A DNA stretch of 64,000 nucleotides. Origin: an uncultured Pelagibacteraceae bacterium. GTDB lineage: Bacteria; Pseudomonadota; Alphaproteobacteria; Pelagibacterales; Pelagibacteraceae. A program made the translations under genes and the position numbers. The stretch spans positions 1-64,000 of the forward strand of contig CACDTF010000001.1 in the NCBI GenBank assembly GCA_902555665.1, read 5' to 3'. This document shows, one piece after another, positions 54,556-62,876 of the stretch; positions within the stretch are counted from its first letter, which is position 1; every line of letters begins with the position of its first letter. The notes under the pieces are model-generated. The model was not told where the DNA came from. It did no database searches and saw only the letters and a program-made list of their open reading frames with translations.

Positions 54556-54615
54556 ATATGAATCAATTATACCACTTTGTATCATCTAATTTTTGTTGTT
54601 AAAATTAAAAATAAT

Positions 54616-55689
54616 ATGAGAGTTTGTATTCTTGGCAGTGGTTTATCGAGCTTAACTTTAGCAAAATCTTTAGTTAATCAAAAGATCTATGTTGATGTTT
54701 TATTTTCAAAAAAAAAATATTCAGTAAATAAAAATCGCACAATAGGTATTTCTAAAAGCAACGTAGAATTTTTTAATGAAAAAATAATTAATATTGAAAA
54801 AATTATTCATAAATTAAACAAAATAGAAATTTACAGTGAAAATTTAGAAAAACAAAAGCTAATTAATTTTGGAAACAATAATGATTATTTATTCTCGATT
54901 GTAAAAAATTATAAGCTTCAAGAAATTTTAGAAAAAAGTATATTTAAGAACAAATATTTTAGAAGAATTAATTGTAAAAAAAAAATAAATTATTTTAAAG
55001 ATTATGATTTAGTTTTTAATACTGATTACAATCACTCAATTACAAAAAAATATTTTAATAAAAAAATAGAAAAAAAATATAAAAGTGTTGCTTACACTAC
55101 AATTATAAAACATGAAAAAATTTCTAACAAGGTTGCTGTACAAATTTTTACGAAAAATGGCCCCTTAGCCTTTTTGCCTATTTCAGAATATGAAACATCA
55201 GTTGTTTACTCAATTAATAATTATTTGAAGGATGAAGCTGAAATAATTAATTTAATTAGTAATTATAATCTTAAATACAATTTAAAAAAAATAAATAAAA
55301 TTCATTCTTTCAAGCTTAAAGGATTGTCTCTGCGATCTTATTTTCATAAAAATATTTTGGGATTTGGAGATTTACTTCATAGAATTCATCCTCTCGCAGG
55401 ACAGGGTTTTAATATGACAATTAGGGATATAAAAATCTTAAATGATATAATTCAAAATAAAATTGATCTTGGTTTACCATTAGACTCAAGATTGAATGCA
55501 GAATTCGAAAATAATCAAAAACATAAAAATTATATTTTTTCCTCAGGAGTCGATTTAATTCATGAATTTTTTAATTTAGAAAGAAAAGTTAAAAACACAT
55601 TTTTAAGTAAATCGATTCAATATTTTAATAAGAATTCTGCTATTAATAAAATTTTTACAAAAATCGCAGATAAAGGTCTTTTTGTTTAA
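54616..55689 (+). CDS. UbiH/UbiF/COQ6-type FAD-dependent hydroxylase
   Basis: A 357-residue flavin monooxygenase, probably of ubiquinone ring hydroxylation. FAD-binding GSGLSSLTLAKSLVNQK at the N-terminus, and the second FAD motif GFGDLLHRIHPLAGQGFNMTIRDIKIL near residue 265, are the UbiH signatures. The middle is unusually divergent and lysine-rich. I use the ATG at 54616, giving MRVCILGSGLSS; an upstream ATG at 54577 overlaps ftsK. Which ring carbon it hydroxylates cannot be told. Confidence 0.82.
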   Translation: MRVCILGSGLSSLTLAKSLVNQKIYVDVLFSKKKYSVNKNRTIGISKSNVEFFNEKIINIEKIIHKLNKIEIYSENLEKQKLINFGNNNDYLFSIVKNYKLQEILEKSIFKNKYFRRINCKKKINYFKDYDLVFNTDYNHSITKKYFNKKIEKKYKSVAYTTIIKHEKISNKVAVQIFTKNGPLAFLPISEYETSVVYSINNYLKDEAEIINLISNYNLKYNLKKINKIHSFKLKGLSLRSYFHKNILGFGDLLHRIHPLAGQGFNMTIRDIKILNDIIQNKIDLGLPLDSRLNAEFENNQKHKNYIFSSGVDLIHEFFNLERKVKNTFLSKSIQYFNKNSAINKIFTKIADKGLFV

Positions 55690-55696
55690 TTAGCTT

Positions 55697-56335
55697 TTAT
55701 TGCAGTGTAGTATTTTCGTAATTATCAAATATGTAGGTTTTAAGAATTTCTGCAATTTTATCTTTTCGAATATCCAAATTTTTAGCTTCAAGTAAAATTT
55801 GTTTTTCTTCAAGTGAAAATGGTGATGCCATAGCTAAAGCATTAATAGTCTCATCTAAACTTTGTTTTTCTAATGCTTTCCAATTAATAATAAAACCTCT
55901 TTTCTCAAATAATGACTTTAGATCTTTGAAAATTAGTTCAAGATCAGAAAAATTTAATCTGTTGTTTTCATCGTTCAAATCATTTGAATAATTTTTATAG
56001 TCCACTTCTACACTTCTATATTTTTTATCTGTACTTATTTCATTCAAAATTTGAAATCTGATTTTTCCTTTTAATTCAATTAAATAGCGACCATCCTCAG
56101 TTTCCCTAAAACTTATTATTTTTCCCAGACAACCAACATTATGTAATTTTGGTATACCATTTTCATCTTTAGAATTTTTTGGCTGGATCATGCCAATTAA
56201 TTTATTTGACTTCATACTATCATTAATCATATCAAGGTATCGCGGTTCAAAAATATTCAAAGGTACCGTAGTGTTAGGAAAAATAATAAAATTGCTAAGA
56301 GGGAATACGGGAATTATATTTGGAAAATTGTTCAT
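55697..56335 (-). CDS. LON peptidase substrate-binding-domain protein
   Basis: A 212-residue protein made only of the LON N-terminal (PUA-like) domain: IIPVFPLSNFIIFPNTTVPLNIFEPRYLDMI (by position, residues 8-38) and GCLGKIISFRETEDGRYLIELKG. It has neither the ATPase nor the protease part of Lon. Such free LonN proteins are common in alphaproteobacteria; the role is unknown, possibly protein binding. It is divergent from the third sulfotransferase gene. Confidence 0.88.
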   Translation of the reverse strand: MNNFPNIIPVFPLSNFIIFPNTTVPLNIFEPRYLDMINDSMKSNKLIGMIQPKNSKDENGIPKLHNVGCLGKIISFRETEDGRYLIELKGKIRFQILNEISTDKKYRSVEVDYKNYSNDLNDENNRLNFSDLELIFKDLKSLFEKRGFIINWKALEKQSLDETINALAMASPFSLEEKQILLEAKNLDIRKDKIAEILKTYIFDNYENTTLQ

Positions 56336-56371
56336 TTTTTAAATTATAATATATTATTAATAAGAATTTAA

Positions 56372-57229
56372 ATGATATTTTGGATAGCTTCATATCCCAA
56401 AAGTGGGAATACATGGTTAAGAGCTTTAATAAGCACCTATTATTTTTCAAAAGATGGTGTTTTTGATGAAAATTTATTAAAAAAAATTGATCAATTTCCT
56501 ACAAGAAAATATTTTTTAGATTTTGAATATAATCAAAAAGTTGTAGGTGATACTTGTAGATACTGGATAAAGGCACAGGATAAAATTAACAAAGATAATA
56601 ATTTAAGATTTTTTAAAACGCATAATGCATTTGGAAAATTAAATAATTATGATTTTACTAACTCACAAAATTCAGCTGGAGGAGTTTACATAGTTAGAGA
56701 TCCAAGAAATATAATCACTTCTGTTAAAAATCATTATGAACTAGATGATGACAAAGCTCTGAAATGGATGACAAATAAAAAACAATTTGTTTATGATGTG
56801 GAGAAAGTTGAGGAATTCGGATTTAGTGATTTCCAATTTATAAGCTCATGGGATATGAATTATAAGTCATGGAAGGTACAAAAAAAAATACCCATAAAAT
56901 TTATAAAGTATGAAGATTTGCTGAATAAAACTTTTGTCGTCTCTAAAGAAATTATTAAATTTATTAATGATGTGACTAATAATAAAGAGAAAATAAATAT
57001 ATCTAAATTAAAAAATACACTTCAATCCACATCTTTTTCTAAATTAAAAAATAATGAAATTAAATATGGGTTCTCAGAAGCTGTAAATTCACAGAAAGAT
57101 AAAAAAAAAAAAATTAAATTTTTTAACCTAGGTCCAGAAAATGATTGGAGAAAGATTTTAGATAAAAATTTAAAAGAAAAATTAAATAAAATTTTTGAGA
57201 AAGATTTAAATGAACTTTCATATTTTTAG
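56372..57229 (+). CDS. Sulfotransferase-domain protein, copy 3 of 3
   Basis: A 285-residue paralogue of the genes at 17988 and 45066. The PAPS loop reads [17 protein letters not shown] and the second site [16 protein letters not shown]. The early segment YYFSKDGVFDENLLKKIDQFP is close to that of copy 2. No signal peptide. The acceptor is unknown. It is followed by a tRNA-Gly gene and an FkbM methyltransferase, so this copy may take part in modifying a cell-surface or secreted molecule; that is context only. Confidence 0.86.
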   Translation: MIFWIASYPKSGNTWLRALISTYYFSKDGVFDENLLKKIDQFPTRKYFLDFEYNQKVVGDTCRYWIKAQDKINKDNNLRFFKTHNAFGKLNNYDFTNSQNSAGGVYIVRDPRNIITSVKNHYELDDDKALKWMTNKKQFVYDVEKVEEFGFSDFQFISSWDMNYKSWKVQKKIPIKFIKYEDLLNKTFVVSKEIIKFINDVTNNKEKINISKLKNTLQSTSFSKLKNNEIKYGFSEAVNSQKDKKKKIKFFNLGPENDWRKILDKNLKEKLNKIFEKDLNELSYF

Positions 57230-57234
57230 AATAC

Positions 57235-57263
57235 TTGTTTTTAAATGTAATTTAATCTATATT
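57235..57263 (+). promoter_or_regulatory. Sigma-70-type promoter of tRNA-Gly
   Basis: A -35-like TTGTTT (57235-57240) is followed after exactly 17 bases by a -10 TATATT (57258-57263; one change from TATAAT). It predicts a start about 7 bases after the -10, a few bases before the mature tRNA at 57274. Confidence 0.5.
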
Positions 57264-57273
57264 TATAAAAATT

Positions 57274-57348
57274 GCGGGCATAGCTCAGTGGTAGAGCGTC
57301 TCGTTGCCAACGAGAAGGTCGAGGGTTCGACCCCCTTTGCCCGCTCCA
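57274..57348 (+). tRNA. tRNA-Gly (anticodon GCC)
   Basis: A full cloverleaf: acceptor GCGGGCA / TGCCCGC, D arm GCTC...GAGC, anticodon stem TCTCG / CGAGA with loop TTGCCAA (anticodon GCC), variable AGGTC, T arm GAGGG-TTCGACC-CCCTT (one G-T pair), discriminator T and encoded CCA at 57346-57348. GCC reads glycine codons GGC and GGU. The FkbM-type gene begins six bases after the CCA. Confidence 0.97.
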
Positions 57349-57354
57349 AAATTT

Positions 57355-58269
57355 GTGATTAAATCAAATTTATTAACATCAATTTTTCAAAAATATCTTG
57401 AAAACAAAGATATAAGAAACTTTAAAAATAATTTTTCATATTATATTTATTTTAGAGTCTTAAGAAATTTTTTAACTCATGACTTAATACTAAATATTTA
57501 TAATTTTAAAGTTCATGGGAGCATAAAAAAAAATAAAACATCTTATTTTTTACTAAAAAAATGTGAGTTTGGTGATTATCATGAGCTTAATACCATAAAA
57601 AAATTTTCTGATAAAAATAAATTATTATTTATTGATTGTGGTTGTAATTATGGATTTTATTCTTTTTATACAGCTTCACTATCTGAAAAAAATTTAATTT
57701 TATCAATAGAGGCATCAAAAGATACTTCTGATGAATTTATAAAAAATTTAAATTTGAATGGTTTTAAAAATGTTAATTTTTTTAATAATGCAGTTTCTAA
57801 TACAACTGATGAAAAGATTTCTTTTTTTGAGAGTGTAAATGACTGGGAAAGTTCCCAAACTCACAACAATTTTAATTTTGTTTCAGAATTAAAAGTAAAA
57901 TCAATTAAGATTGATAGTTTGTTGAAACAATATTCTTTAAAGGATTATACTGTAATTATAAAATTAGATGTAGAAGGTAATGAAATTAATGTTATTAAAG
58001 GTGCCTTAGAAGCAATAAAAAAATCAGAACCTTTAATAATTATAGAATTTTCAAAATATATTTTTGAAAACAAAGACAATATTGACTATTTAAATAATTT
58101 TTTAAATGAATATGATTATTCTATTTACGATACAAATTATAAAAAAAAAAATTTAGGGGATATTTTGAAAATGTTAAAAAACTTACAAAAAAGATACAAA
58201 ACAATAGGAAATTTTTATTTAATAAAAAATTCCTCAAAAAATCTTAAGGCTTTTCTTTCAAATGAGTGA
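57355..58269 (+). CDS. FkbM-family methyltransferase
   Basis: A 304-residue SAM methyltransferase with the FkbM motifs LFIDCGCNYGFYSFYTASL (SAM binding, about residues 94-112), NLNGFKNVNFFNNAVSN and IKLDVEGNEINVIKGALEAI (motif post-I/IV). The family O-methylates sugars or polyketides. I start at GTG 57355 because any longer frame would read through the tRNA-Gly gene. Only 6 bases lie between tRNA and start, so mRNA may come from the tRNA promoter. Near the third sulfotransferase it may modify a surface glycan or lipid. Confidence 0.83.
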   Translation: MIKSNLLTSIFQKYLENKDIRNFKNNFSYYIYFRVLRNFLTHDLILNIYNFKVHGSIKKNKTSYFLLKKCEFGDYHELNTIKKFSDKNKLLFIDCGCNYGFYSFYTASLSEKNLILSIEASKDTSDEFIKNLNLNGFKNVNFFNNAVSNTTDEKISFFESVNDWESSQTHNNFNFVSELKVKSIKIDSLLKQYSLKDYTVIIKLDVEGNEINVIKGALEAIKKSEPLIIIEFSKYIFENKDNIDYLNNFLNEYDYSIYDTNYKKKNLGDILKMLKNLQKRYKTIGNFYLIKNSSKNLKAFLSNE

Positions 58270-58606
58270 ATTAGCAGATAAAAAATGTATTCCATGTGAG
58301 GGAAACATTCCTCCTTTTAATTCAAAAGAAATACACAAATATTTAAAAAAAGTTGATGGTTGGGAAGTTGTGGAGGATAAAATTGATGGCTTCCACTTAA
58401 TTAAAAATTTTAAATTTGATGATTTTTTAAAAAGCCAGCAATTTATTAATAAGGTTGGAGAGATAGCTGAAGCCGAAGGTCATCATCCTGATTTGTGGTT
58501 TGGGTGGGGTTATGCAAGAATTAAAATATTCACACATGCAATTAAAGGTCTAGCAGAAAGTGATTTTATTCTTGCTGCAAAAATAGATCAGTTATCTAAT
58601 GTCTAA
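58262..58606 (+). CDS. phhB: Pterin-4a-carbinolamine dehydratase
   Basis: A 114-residue PCD/DCoH protein. The active-site motif is EAEGHHPDLWFGWGYARIKIFTHAIKGL, positioned at about residues 72-99, with the catalytic histidines in GHHPD and THAIKGL. It recycles the tetrahydrobiopterin or related pterin cofactor used by aromatic amino acid hydroxylases or by molybdopterin-linked reactions; no hydroxylase gene is nearby. It overlaps the FkbM gene by 8 bases and ends against purH. Confidence 0.93.
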   Translation: MSELADKKCIPCEGNIPPFNSKEIHKYLKKVDGWEVVEDKIDGFHLIKNFKFDDFLKSQQFINKVGEIAEAEGHHPDLWFGWGYARIKIFTHAIKGLAESDFILAAKIDQLSNV

Positions 58607-60134
58607 AATGTCTTGTCTTTGAAAAAAGTAGCACTGTATCAGTTTCATTTGCAAAATTAATTATTTCTTTATCTCTTATAGACCCTGAGGGTTGAACTAC
58701 TGCTTTAACACCAGATTGTACTAGCTTTTCAATACCATCTACAAAAGGAAAAAATGCATCTGAGGCAGCTACTAAATTATAAGAATTTAGATTAAATTTT
58801 TTCATTTTGTCTATTGCTATCTGACAACTATCTAACCTACTTGGTTGACCAGATCCGATACCTACAGTTGTTTCATTTGATGCTAGTACTATTGCATTTG
58901 ACTTAACATATCTACATACATTGAAAGCAAAAATCAGATCTTTAAGTTGTTTTGATGATGGTCTTTTTTTTGAGACAATTTTGAAATTTTTATTTGAAAA
59001 TAAATTTAAATCCTCTGATTGTACCATTATATCTTGATCAAATGACCTAAATTTAAGAATTTCATTCGATGAATAATTTGTTCCATCAATTAATCTTAAG
59101 TTTTTTTTAGTTTTTAATAATTTAGAAGCATAATTATCAAATCCATTTGCAATTATTACTTCTAAAAATAACTTATTTAATTCGATAGCTAAATTTTTGG
59201 TAATTTTAAAATTACAAGAAACTATCCCCCCAAAAGCACTTACTGGATCACATGAAAGAGCAGATTTATAACTTTCTAGGTGATTACTTTTTGCAGAAAC
59301 TCCACAGGGATTTGCATGTTTAACTATGACTGTTCCTTTACCCTTTGGTAAAGATCTTGAAATTGTTAGAGCACTAAATATATCATTATAATTATTGTAA
59401 CTTAGTTGTTTTCCATGAATTTGTTTTAAATTTGTATTTGAACTGGTTGAATAGATTGCACTTTGTTGATGAGGATTTTCTCCGTATCTAAGTTGTTCTG
59501 TAAGATTTCCATGTATAACTTTTTTCTTAGGAAAAATAGTATCTGTTTTTTTATTAAAGTAGTCTGAAATAACTGAGTCATAATAAGCTGTTTCAGTAAA
59601 AGCTATCCTCGATAGCTTTTCCCTAAAACTTAAGGAAGTAGATCCTTTGAACTTTTTTAATTCTTGAATTAATTCCTCATATTGATCTGAAGATGTTATT
59701 ACAGCTACATCATTATAGTTTTTAGCTGCAGACCTAACCATTGTAGGACCACCTATATCAATATTTTCGATAATTGTTTTATGATTTTTTGTTTTTTTAA
59801 GAGTGTTTTCAAATGGATAAAAATTAACTACGACTAAGTCAATATTCTCAAAACCATTATCTTTTAGATCTCTTAAGTGAGATTTTTTATCTCTCTTATT
59901 TAAAATTCCTCCATGGATTTTTGGATGAAGAGTTTTTACTCTACCCTCCAAAATTTCAGGTGAATTGGTAAAATCACATACCTCTAAACAGTTAAATTTT
60001 AATTTTTTAATTTCTTTATAAGTACCATCCGAGCTAATTATTTTAATTTTGTTCTTTTTTAAAATATTTAATAATGGTTTTAAGTTACTTTTATCGGAAA
60101 CAGAGATAAGAGCTGTTTTGATTTTTTTCTTCAT
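58596..60134 (-). CDS. purH: Bifunctional AICAR formyltransferase / IMP cyclohydrolase
   Basis: A 512-residue enzyme for the last two steps of IMP synthesis. The N-terminal IMP cyclohydrolase (ALISVSDKSNLKPLLNIL; VKTLHPKIHGGIL; NFYPFENTLKK; ENIDIGGPTMVRSAAKN) is followed by the formyltransferase (LRYGENPHQQSAIY with the conserved Lys/His partners; IVKHANPCGVSAKSN; DAFFPFVDGIEKLVQSGVKAVVQPSGS). The TAA of the heparinase-like gene and this ATG share one base. Length and motifs are normal. Confidence 0.97.
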   Translation of the reverse strand: MKKKIKTALISVSDKSNLKPLLNILKKNKIKIISSDGTYKEIKKLKFNCLEVCDFTNSPEILEGRVKTLHPKIHGGILNKRDKKSHLRDLKDNGFENIDLVVVNFYPFENTLKKTKNHKTIIENIDIGGPTMVRSAAKNYNDVAVITSSDQYEELIQELKKFKGSTSLSFREKLSRIAFTETAYYDSVISDYFNKKTDTIFPKKKVIHGNLTEQLRYGENPHQQSAIYSTSSNTNLKQIHGKQLSYNNYNDIFSALTISRSLPKGKGTVIVKHANPCGVSAKSNHLESYKSALSCDPVSAFGGIVSCNFKITKNLAIELNKLFLEVIIANGFDNYASKLLKTKKNLRLIDGTNYSSNEILKFRSFDQDIMVQSEDLNLFSNKNFKIVSKKRPSSKQLKDLIFAFNVCRYVKSNAIVLASNETTVGIGSGQPSRLDSCQIAIDKMKKFNLNSYNLVAASDAFFPFVDGIEKLVQSGVKAVVQPSGSIRDKEIINFANETDTVLLFSKTRHFRH

Positions 60135-61759
60135 TATAATTTATTTATTTCCCACTTTATTGTCTGTTCTTTTTTATTATTCATACCTGAGATAAAAATA
60201 TTTTGGTTTTCTTTATATGAATTTTTATTACCGAAATATAAACCATTATCAATATTAATATCAAAGTTATCACAACTAAATTTCCAACCTTCCTCATCTA
60301 ATTCAATTAGTATTGATTTGTTATCCTGTGTTTTCATTACTTTTGAGTTTGGATCAAGATGAAATCTAATATCAAATTTAATTTCCTTACCTGGATTTTT
60401 TCTTAATAACTTATCATAGCCAATAAATTTCATATGTTGTGGGTAGAATTCAATTTCTCTCTCGTAAATGGTTCCAAATTTAATTAAATATCCATCATGT
60501 GTACCTGATATTTTCCAATAATTATTTTCAAAAACTACATTTTTTTTTGATACTTTCAGTCCTTTATCAACAATCAAATTTTTTTGATGCTTCATAAAAT
60601 TAGAAGAGGAATAATCCTCAATGCTTAAAGCACAATGTAAAGCTGTGCTTCTTGATAATTTATTAAATTTATTATTTTTGTCTGGATAATAACCAGCATT
60701 AGAAATTAATTTTTTATCATTAGAAAATATTTCAAATGATAAAGCTCCTGCTTGATAGTCGTTAGAAAATATTTTATTAGGGCTAGATCCAATATCTGCA
60801 GCAAGAATTATTTTTTTATTTTTTAGTATTGCATATCCACCAAGTTCATTGATTTGATTTTTAAAAGTATAACCAAACCTTTTTAAATATTGGTCAAATT
60901 CTGTATTTTCAGAAGAATAATTACCATTAAAAAAAATGTCTTGTTTGATGTTTTGCCATATAAAAGCGTAACTTGAACCTAAATAATAAATGGTTTCATC
61001 AATATATTCAGGAATTAAACTCTGAGATTCTTTGAACCACTCTCTAATAATTATTAAGTATTTTAAATAAAATATTAATTGTCTGATATTTCTAGATTTT
61101 GTAAAACCCTGGTTGTCAATTGAAGATTTAATAATATTTTTTAATAAATTTAATCCATTATCTAAATATTGTTTTTCATTTTTGTAAGTCAATCCAGTTA
61201 AAATTATTGCAGCACAACCAATCATTTTATTTTCTACTTCTTTTGGATTTTTTATTTCATGTAATAAATGATTAGTTTGTTTTTGAATCATATGATCAAA
61301 AGTAGATCTGTATTCCTGGTCACTATCTTCATAAGTTAGCTGATGATTTGATAACCATGAAATAATTCTTTTTGCTGTTAAATCAAATTCCCAGCTTTTT
61401 TTTTGATATTTACTATTATTTGAAATCCAGTTTTTGATAACTGTTTGTGTAGTTTTTTTTGAAGATTTTAAATTTAAACTAAAAAACCAAAAAAAATTAT
61501 TTAATTTTTCATAATCTTTTGAGCTTAAATTATCTTGCCAAATTGATTCAATCGCAAAGTCTTCAATTTTATATTTTTTATTTTGGTATTTTATTATTGA
61601 TGAAAGTAAATGAGGACTTGGTTTATATTCAAAACTACTATCAAAAGTTTTTGATATCTTTTTTTCGTAAAAATTTGAATTCTGATAAATTGATTTAAAA
61701 CTATTTTTTATATTAAAATAAAATTGACCTAAAATACCTAAGGAATTTTTAATAATCAT
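60134..61759 (-). CDS. Heparinase II/III-like protein
   Basis: A 541-residue protein of the heparinase II/III superfamily: a helical N-terminal half (IWQDNLSSKDYEKLNNFFWF...KKSWEFDLTAKRIISWLSNHQL by position) and a C-terminal beta-sheet half with GGYAILKNKKIILAADIGSS and ALHCALSIEDYSSS. In alphaproteobacteria this gene stands before purH. Active lyases in the family cut uronic-acid-rich glycans, but for this branch no substrate is known, and no signal peptide is visible. It lies 4 bases after rpe. Confidence 0.82.
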   Translation of the reverse strand: MIIKNSLGILGQFYFNIKNSFKSIYQNSNFYEKKISKTFDSSFEYKPSPHLLSSIIKYQNKKYKIEDFAIESIWQDNLSSKDYEKLNNFFWFFSLNLKSSKKTTQTVIKNWISNNSKYQKKSWEFDLTAKRIISWLSNHQLTYEDSDQEYRSTFDHMIQKQTNHLLHEIKNPKEVENKMIGCAAIILTGLTYKNEKQYLDNGLNLLKNIIKSSIDNQGFTKSRNIRQLIFYLKYLIIIREWFKESQSLIPEYIDETIYYLGSSYAFIWQNIKQDIFFNGNYSSENTEFDQYLKRFGYTFKNQINELGGYAILKNKKIILAADIGSSPNKIFSNDYQAGALSFEIFSNDKKLISNAGYYPDKNNKFNKLSRSTALHCALSIEDYSSSNFMKHQKNLIVDKGLKVSKKNVVFENNYWKISGTHDGYLIKFGTIYEREIEFYPQHMKFIGYDKLLRKNPGKEIKFDIRFHLDPNSKVMKTQDNKSILIELDEEGWKFSCDNFDINIDNGLYFGNKNSYKENQNIFISGMNNKKEQTIKWEINKL

Positions 61760-61763
61760 TAAC

Positions 61764-62423
61764 TTATTTTAATTTTAATAAATTAATATTTTTCTTTATA
61801 TCTCCATCATTACTTTTGAATACTGTAGTACCAGAAACAAGAATGTTGGCACCGGCATCAATTGCACTTTTGCAATTATCAAAATCGATTCCGCCATCAA
61901 TTTCTATGTCAAAAGCCATCTTTTTTTGTTCTTTTATTTTTTTTAATTCTTTAATTTTATCTAAAACTTCTGGCATAAATTTTTGACCTCCAAATCCAGG
62001 ATTTACACTCATAATTAAAACTAAATCAATTTGATCTAATAGATTTAATATTAAATCAATTTTAGATTCAGGATTAAGTGAAACTCCAACTTTTTTATTT
62101 TTTTTTTTTATTTTTTTAATTGAATTTTCTAAATTATCAGTTGCTTCGGGATGAATAGTAATTATATCTGCTCCCGCATCAGCGTAAGCATCTATATATT
62201 TATGAACTGGTGATATCATTAAGTGAACATCAAATTTTAATGAGCAATGTTTTCGAAGAGCTTTAATTACAGGTGGCCCAATCGTTAAATTAGGAACAAA
62301 ATGACCATCCATGACATCCACATGGATCATATCAGCTCCACCTTCTTCGAGTCTTTTAATTTCTGAACCTAATTGACTAAAGTCAGCTGATAAAATTGAT
62401 GGTGAAATTTGTATATTTTTCAT
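61764..62423 (-). CDS. rpe: Ribulose-phosphate 3-epimerase
   Basis: A 219-residue TIM barrel. N-terminal ISPSILSADFSQLGSEI, VMDGHFVPNLTIGPPVI (metal His), and DIEIDGGIDFDNCK near the C-terminus are signature. It links ribulose-5-P and xylulose-5-P in the pentose phosphate pathway. It is followed at 4 bases by the heparinase-like gene and preceded by the YggT-like gene after about 34 bases. Confidence 0.96.
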   Translation of the reverse strand: MKNIQISPSILSADFSQLGSEIKRLEEGGADMIHVDVMDGHFVPNLTIGPPVIKALRKHCSLKFDVHLMISPVHKYIDAYADAGADIITIHPEATDNLENSIKKIKKKNKKVGVSLNPESKIDLILNLLDQIDLVLIMSVNPGFGGQKFMPEVLDKIKELKKIKEQKKMAFDIEIDGGIDFDNCKSAIDAGANILVSGTTVFKSNDGDIKKNINLLKLK

Positions 62424-62457
62424 TGATTGCTAGATTAACTAGTATCAATTTTAAAAA

Positions 62458-62808
62458 TTAAAATGAATTAAAAAATTGATAAATTTGTCTAGAAATTTCA
62501 CTCTCCAAAGGAAATGACAACATTCCCATCACCGAATACCCCAAGATCCAAGGCATTAGATAAAATCTAATCATGTAGAAAAACCAAGCAACATACAAAG
62601 GCACTAATGGTCCAATAATAAATGAAGGTGTGATTGGTTTAAATAATTTAATTAATGGGTTAGTATATTTTACGAATACTCTCATGAAAAAGAATTGAGA
62701 ATCTTCTCTTTGAAAAATGTTCATGGCCACTCTTCCAATTAGAGTCCACATAATAATCCCAAGCAAATAATCTATAAAATATATTAAAGGATGAAAATTT
62801 GCTGACAT
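62458..62808 (-). CDS. YggT-like integral membrane protein
   Basis: A 116-residue protein with two hydrophobic pairs (LIYFIDYLLGIIMWTLIGRVAMNIF and IIGPLVPLYVAWFFYMIRFYLMP) and the segment RVFVKYTNPLIKLFKPITPSF, which resembles the YggT family (TDPLLRPxRRxxPxxxG). The fit is imperfect but the topology matches. Function is unknown. It stands between the terminator of the symporter gene and rpe, all on the minus strand. Confidence 0.65.
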   Translation of the reverse strand: MSANFHPLIYFIDYLLGIIMWTLIGRVAMNIFQREDSQFFFMRVFVKYTNPLIKLFKPITPSFIIGPLVPLYVAWFFYMIRFYLMPWILGYSVMGMLSFPLESEISRQIYQFFNSF

Positions 62809-62834
62809 TCAAAATTTATATTGGAAAAAGTATT

Positions 62835-62866
62835 GAAATAAAAGGGGCGAAATTAATCGCCCCTTT
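62835..62866 (-). terminator. Intrinsic terminator of the symporter gene
   Basis: A perfect 10-base-pair stem AAAGGGGCGA / TCGCCCCTTT (62841-62850 with 62857-62866) with a 6-base loop is followed on the minus strand by TATTTC. It lies 11 bases after the symporter stop and 26 bases before the YggT-like start, so it separates the two. Confidence 0.85.
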
Positions 62867-62876
62867 AAAAGATTAT

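Noticed and set aside
57304..57354. N-terminal extension of the FkbM frame beginning MPTRRSRVRPPLPAP
   Set aside because: These codons are the tRNA-Gly gene read as protein, a frequent artefact; the real start is after the tRNA.
57230..58269. Genomic island inserted at tRNA-Gly
   Set aside because: No integrase, no direct repeat of the tRNA 3' end, and only one gene of accessory character follows before housekeeping genes resume.
60134..61759. A polysaccharide-utilisation locus around the heparinase-like gene
   Set aside because: The neighbours are purH and rpe; there is no TonB receptor, sulfatase or transporter, and this gene normally sits next to purH in alphaproteobacteria.
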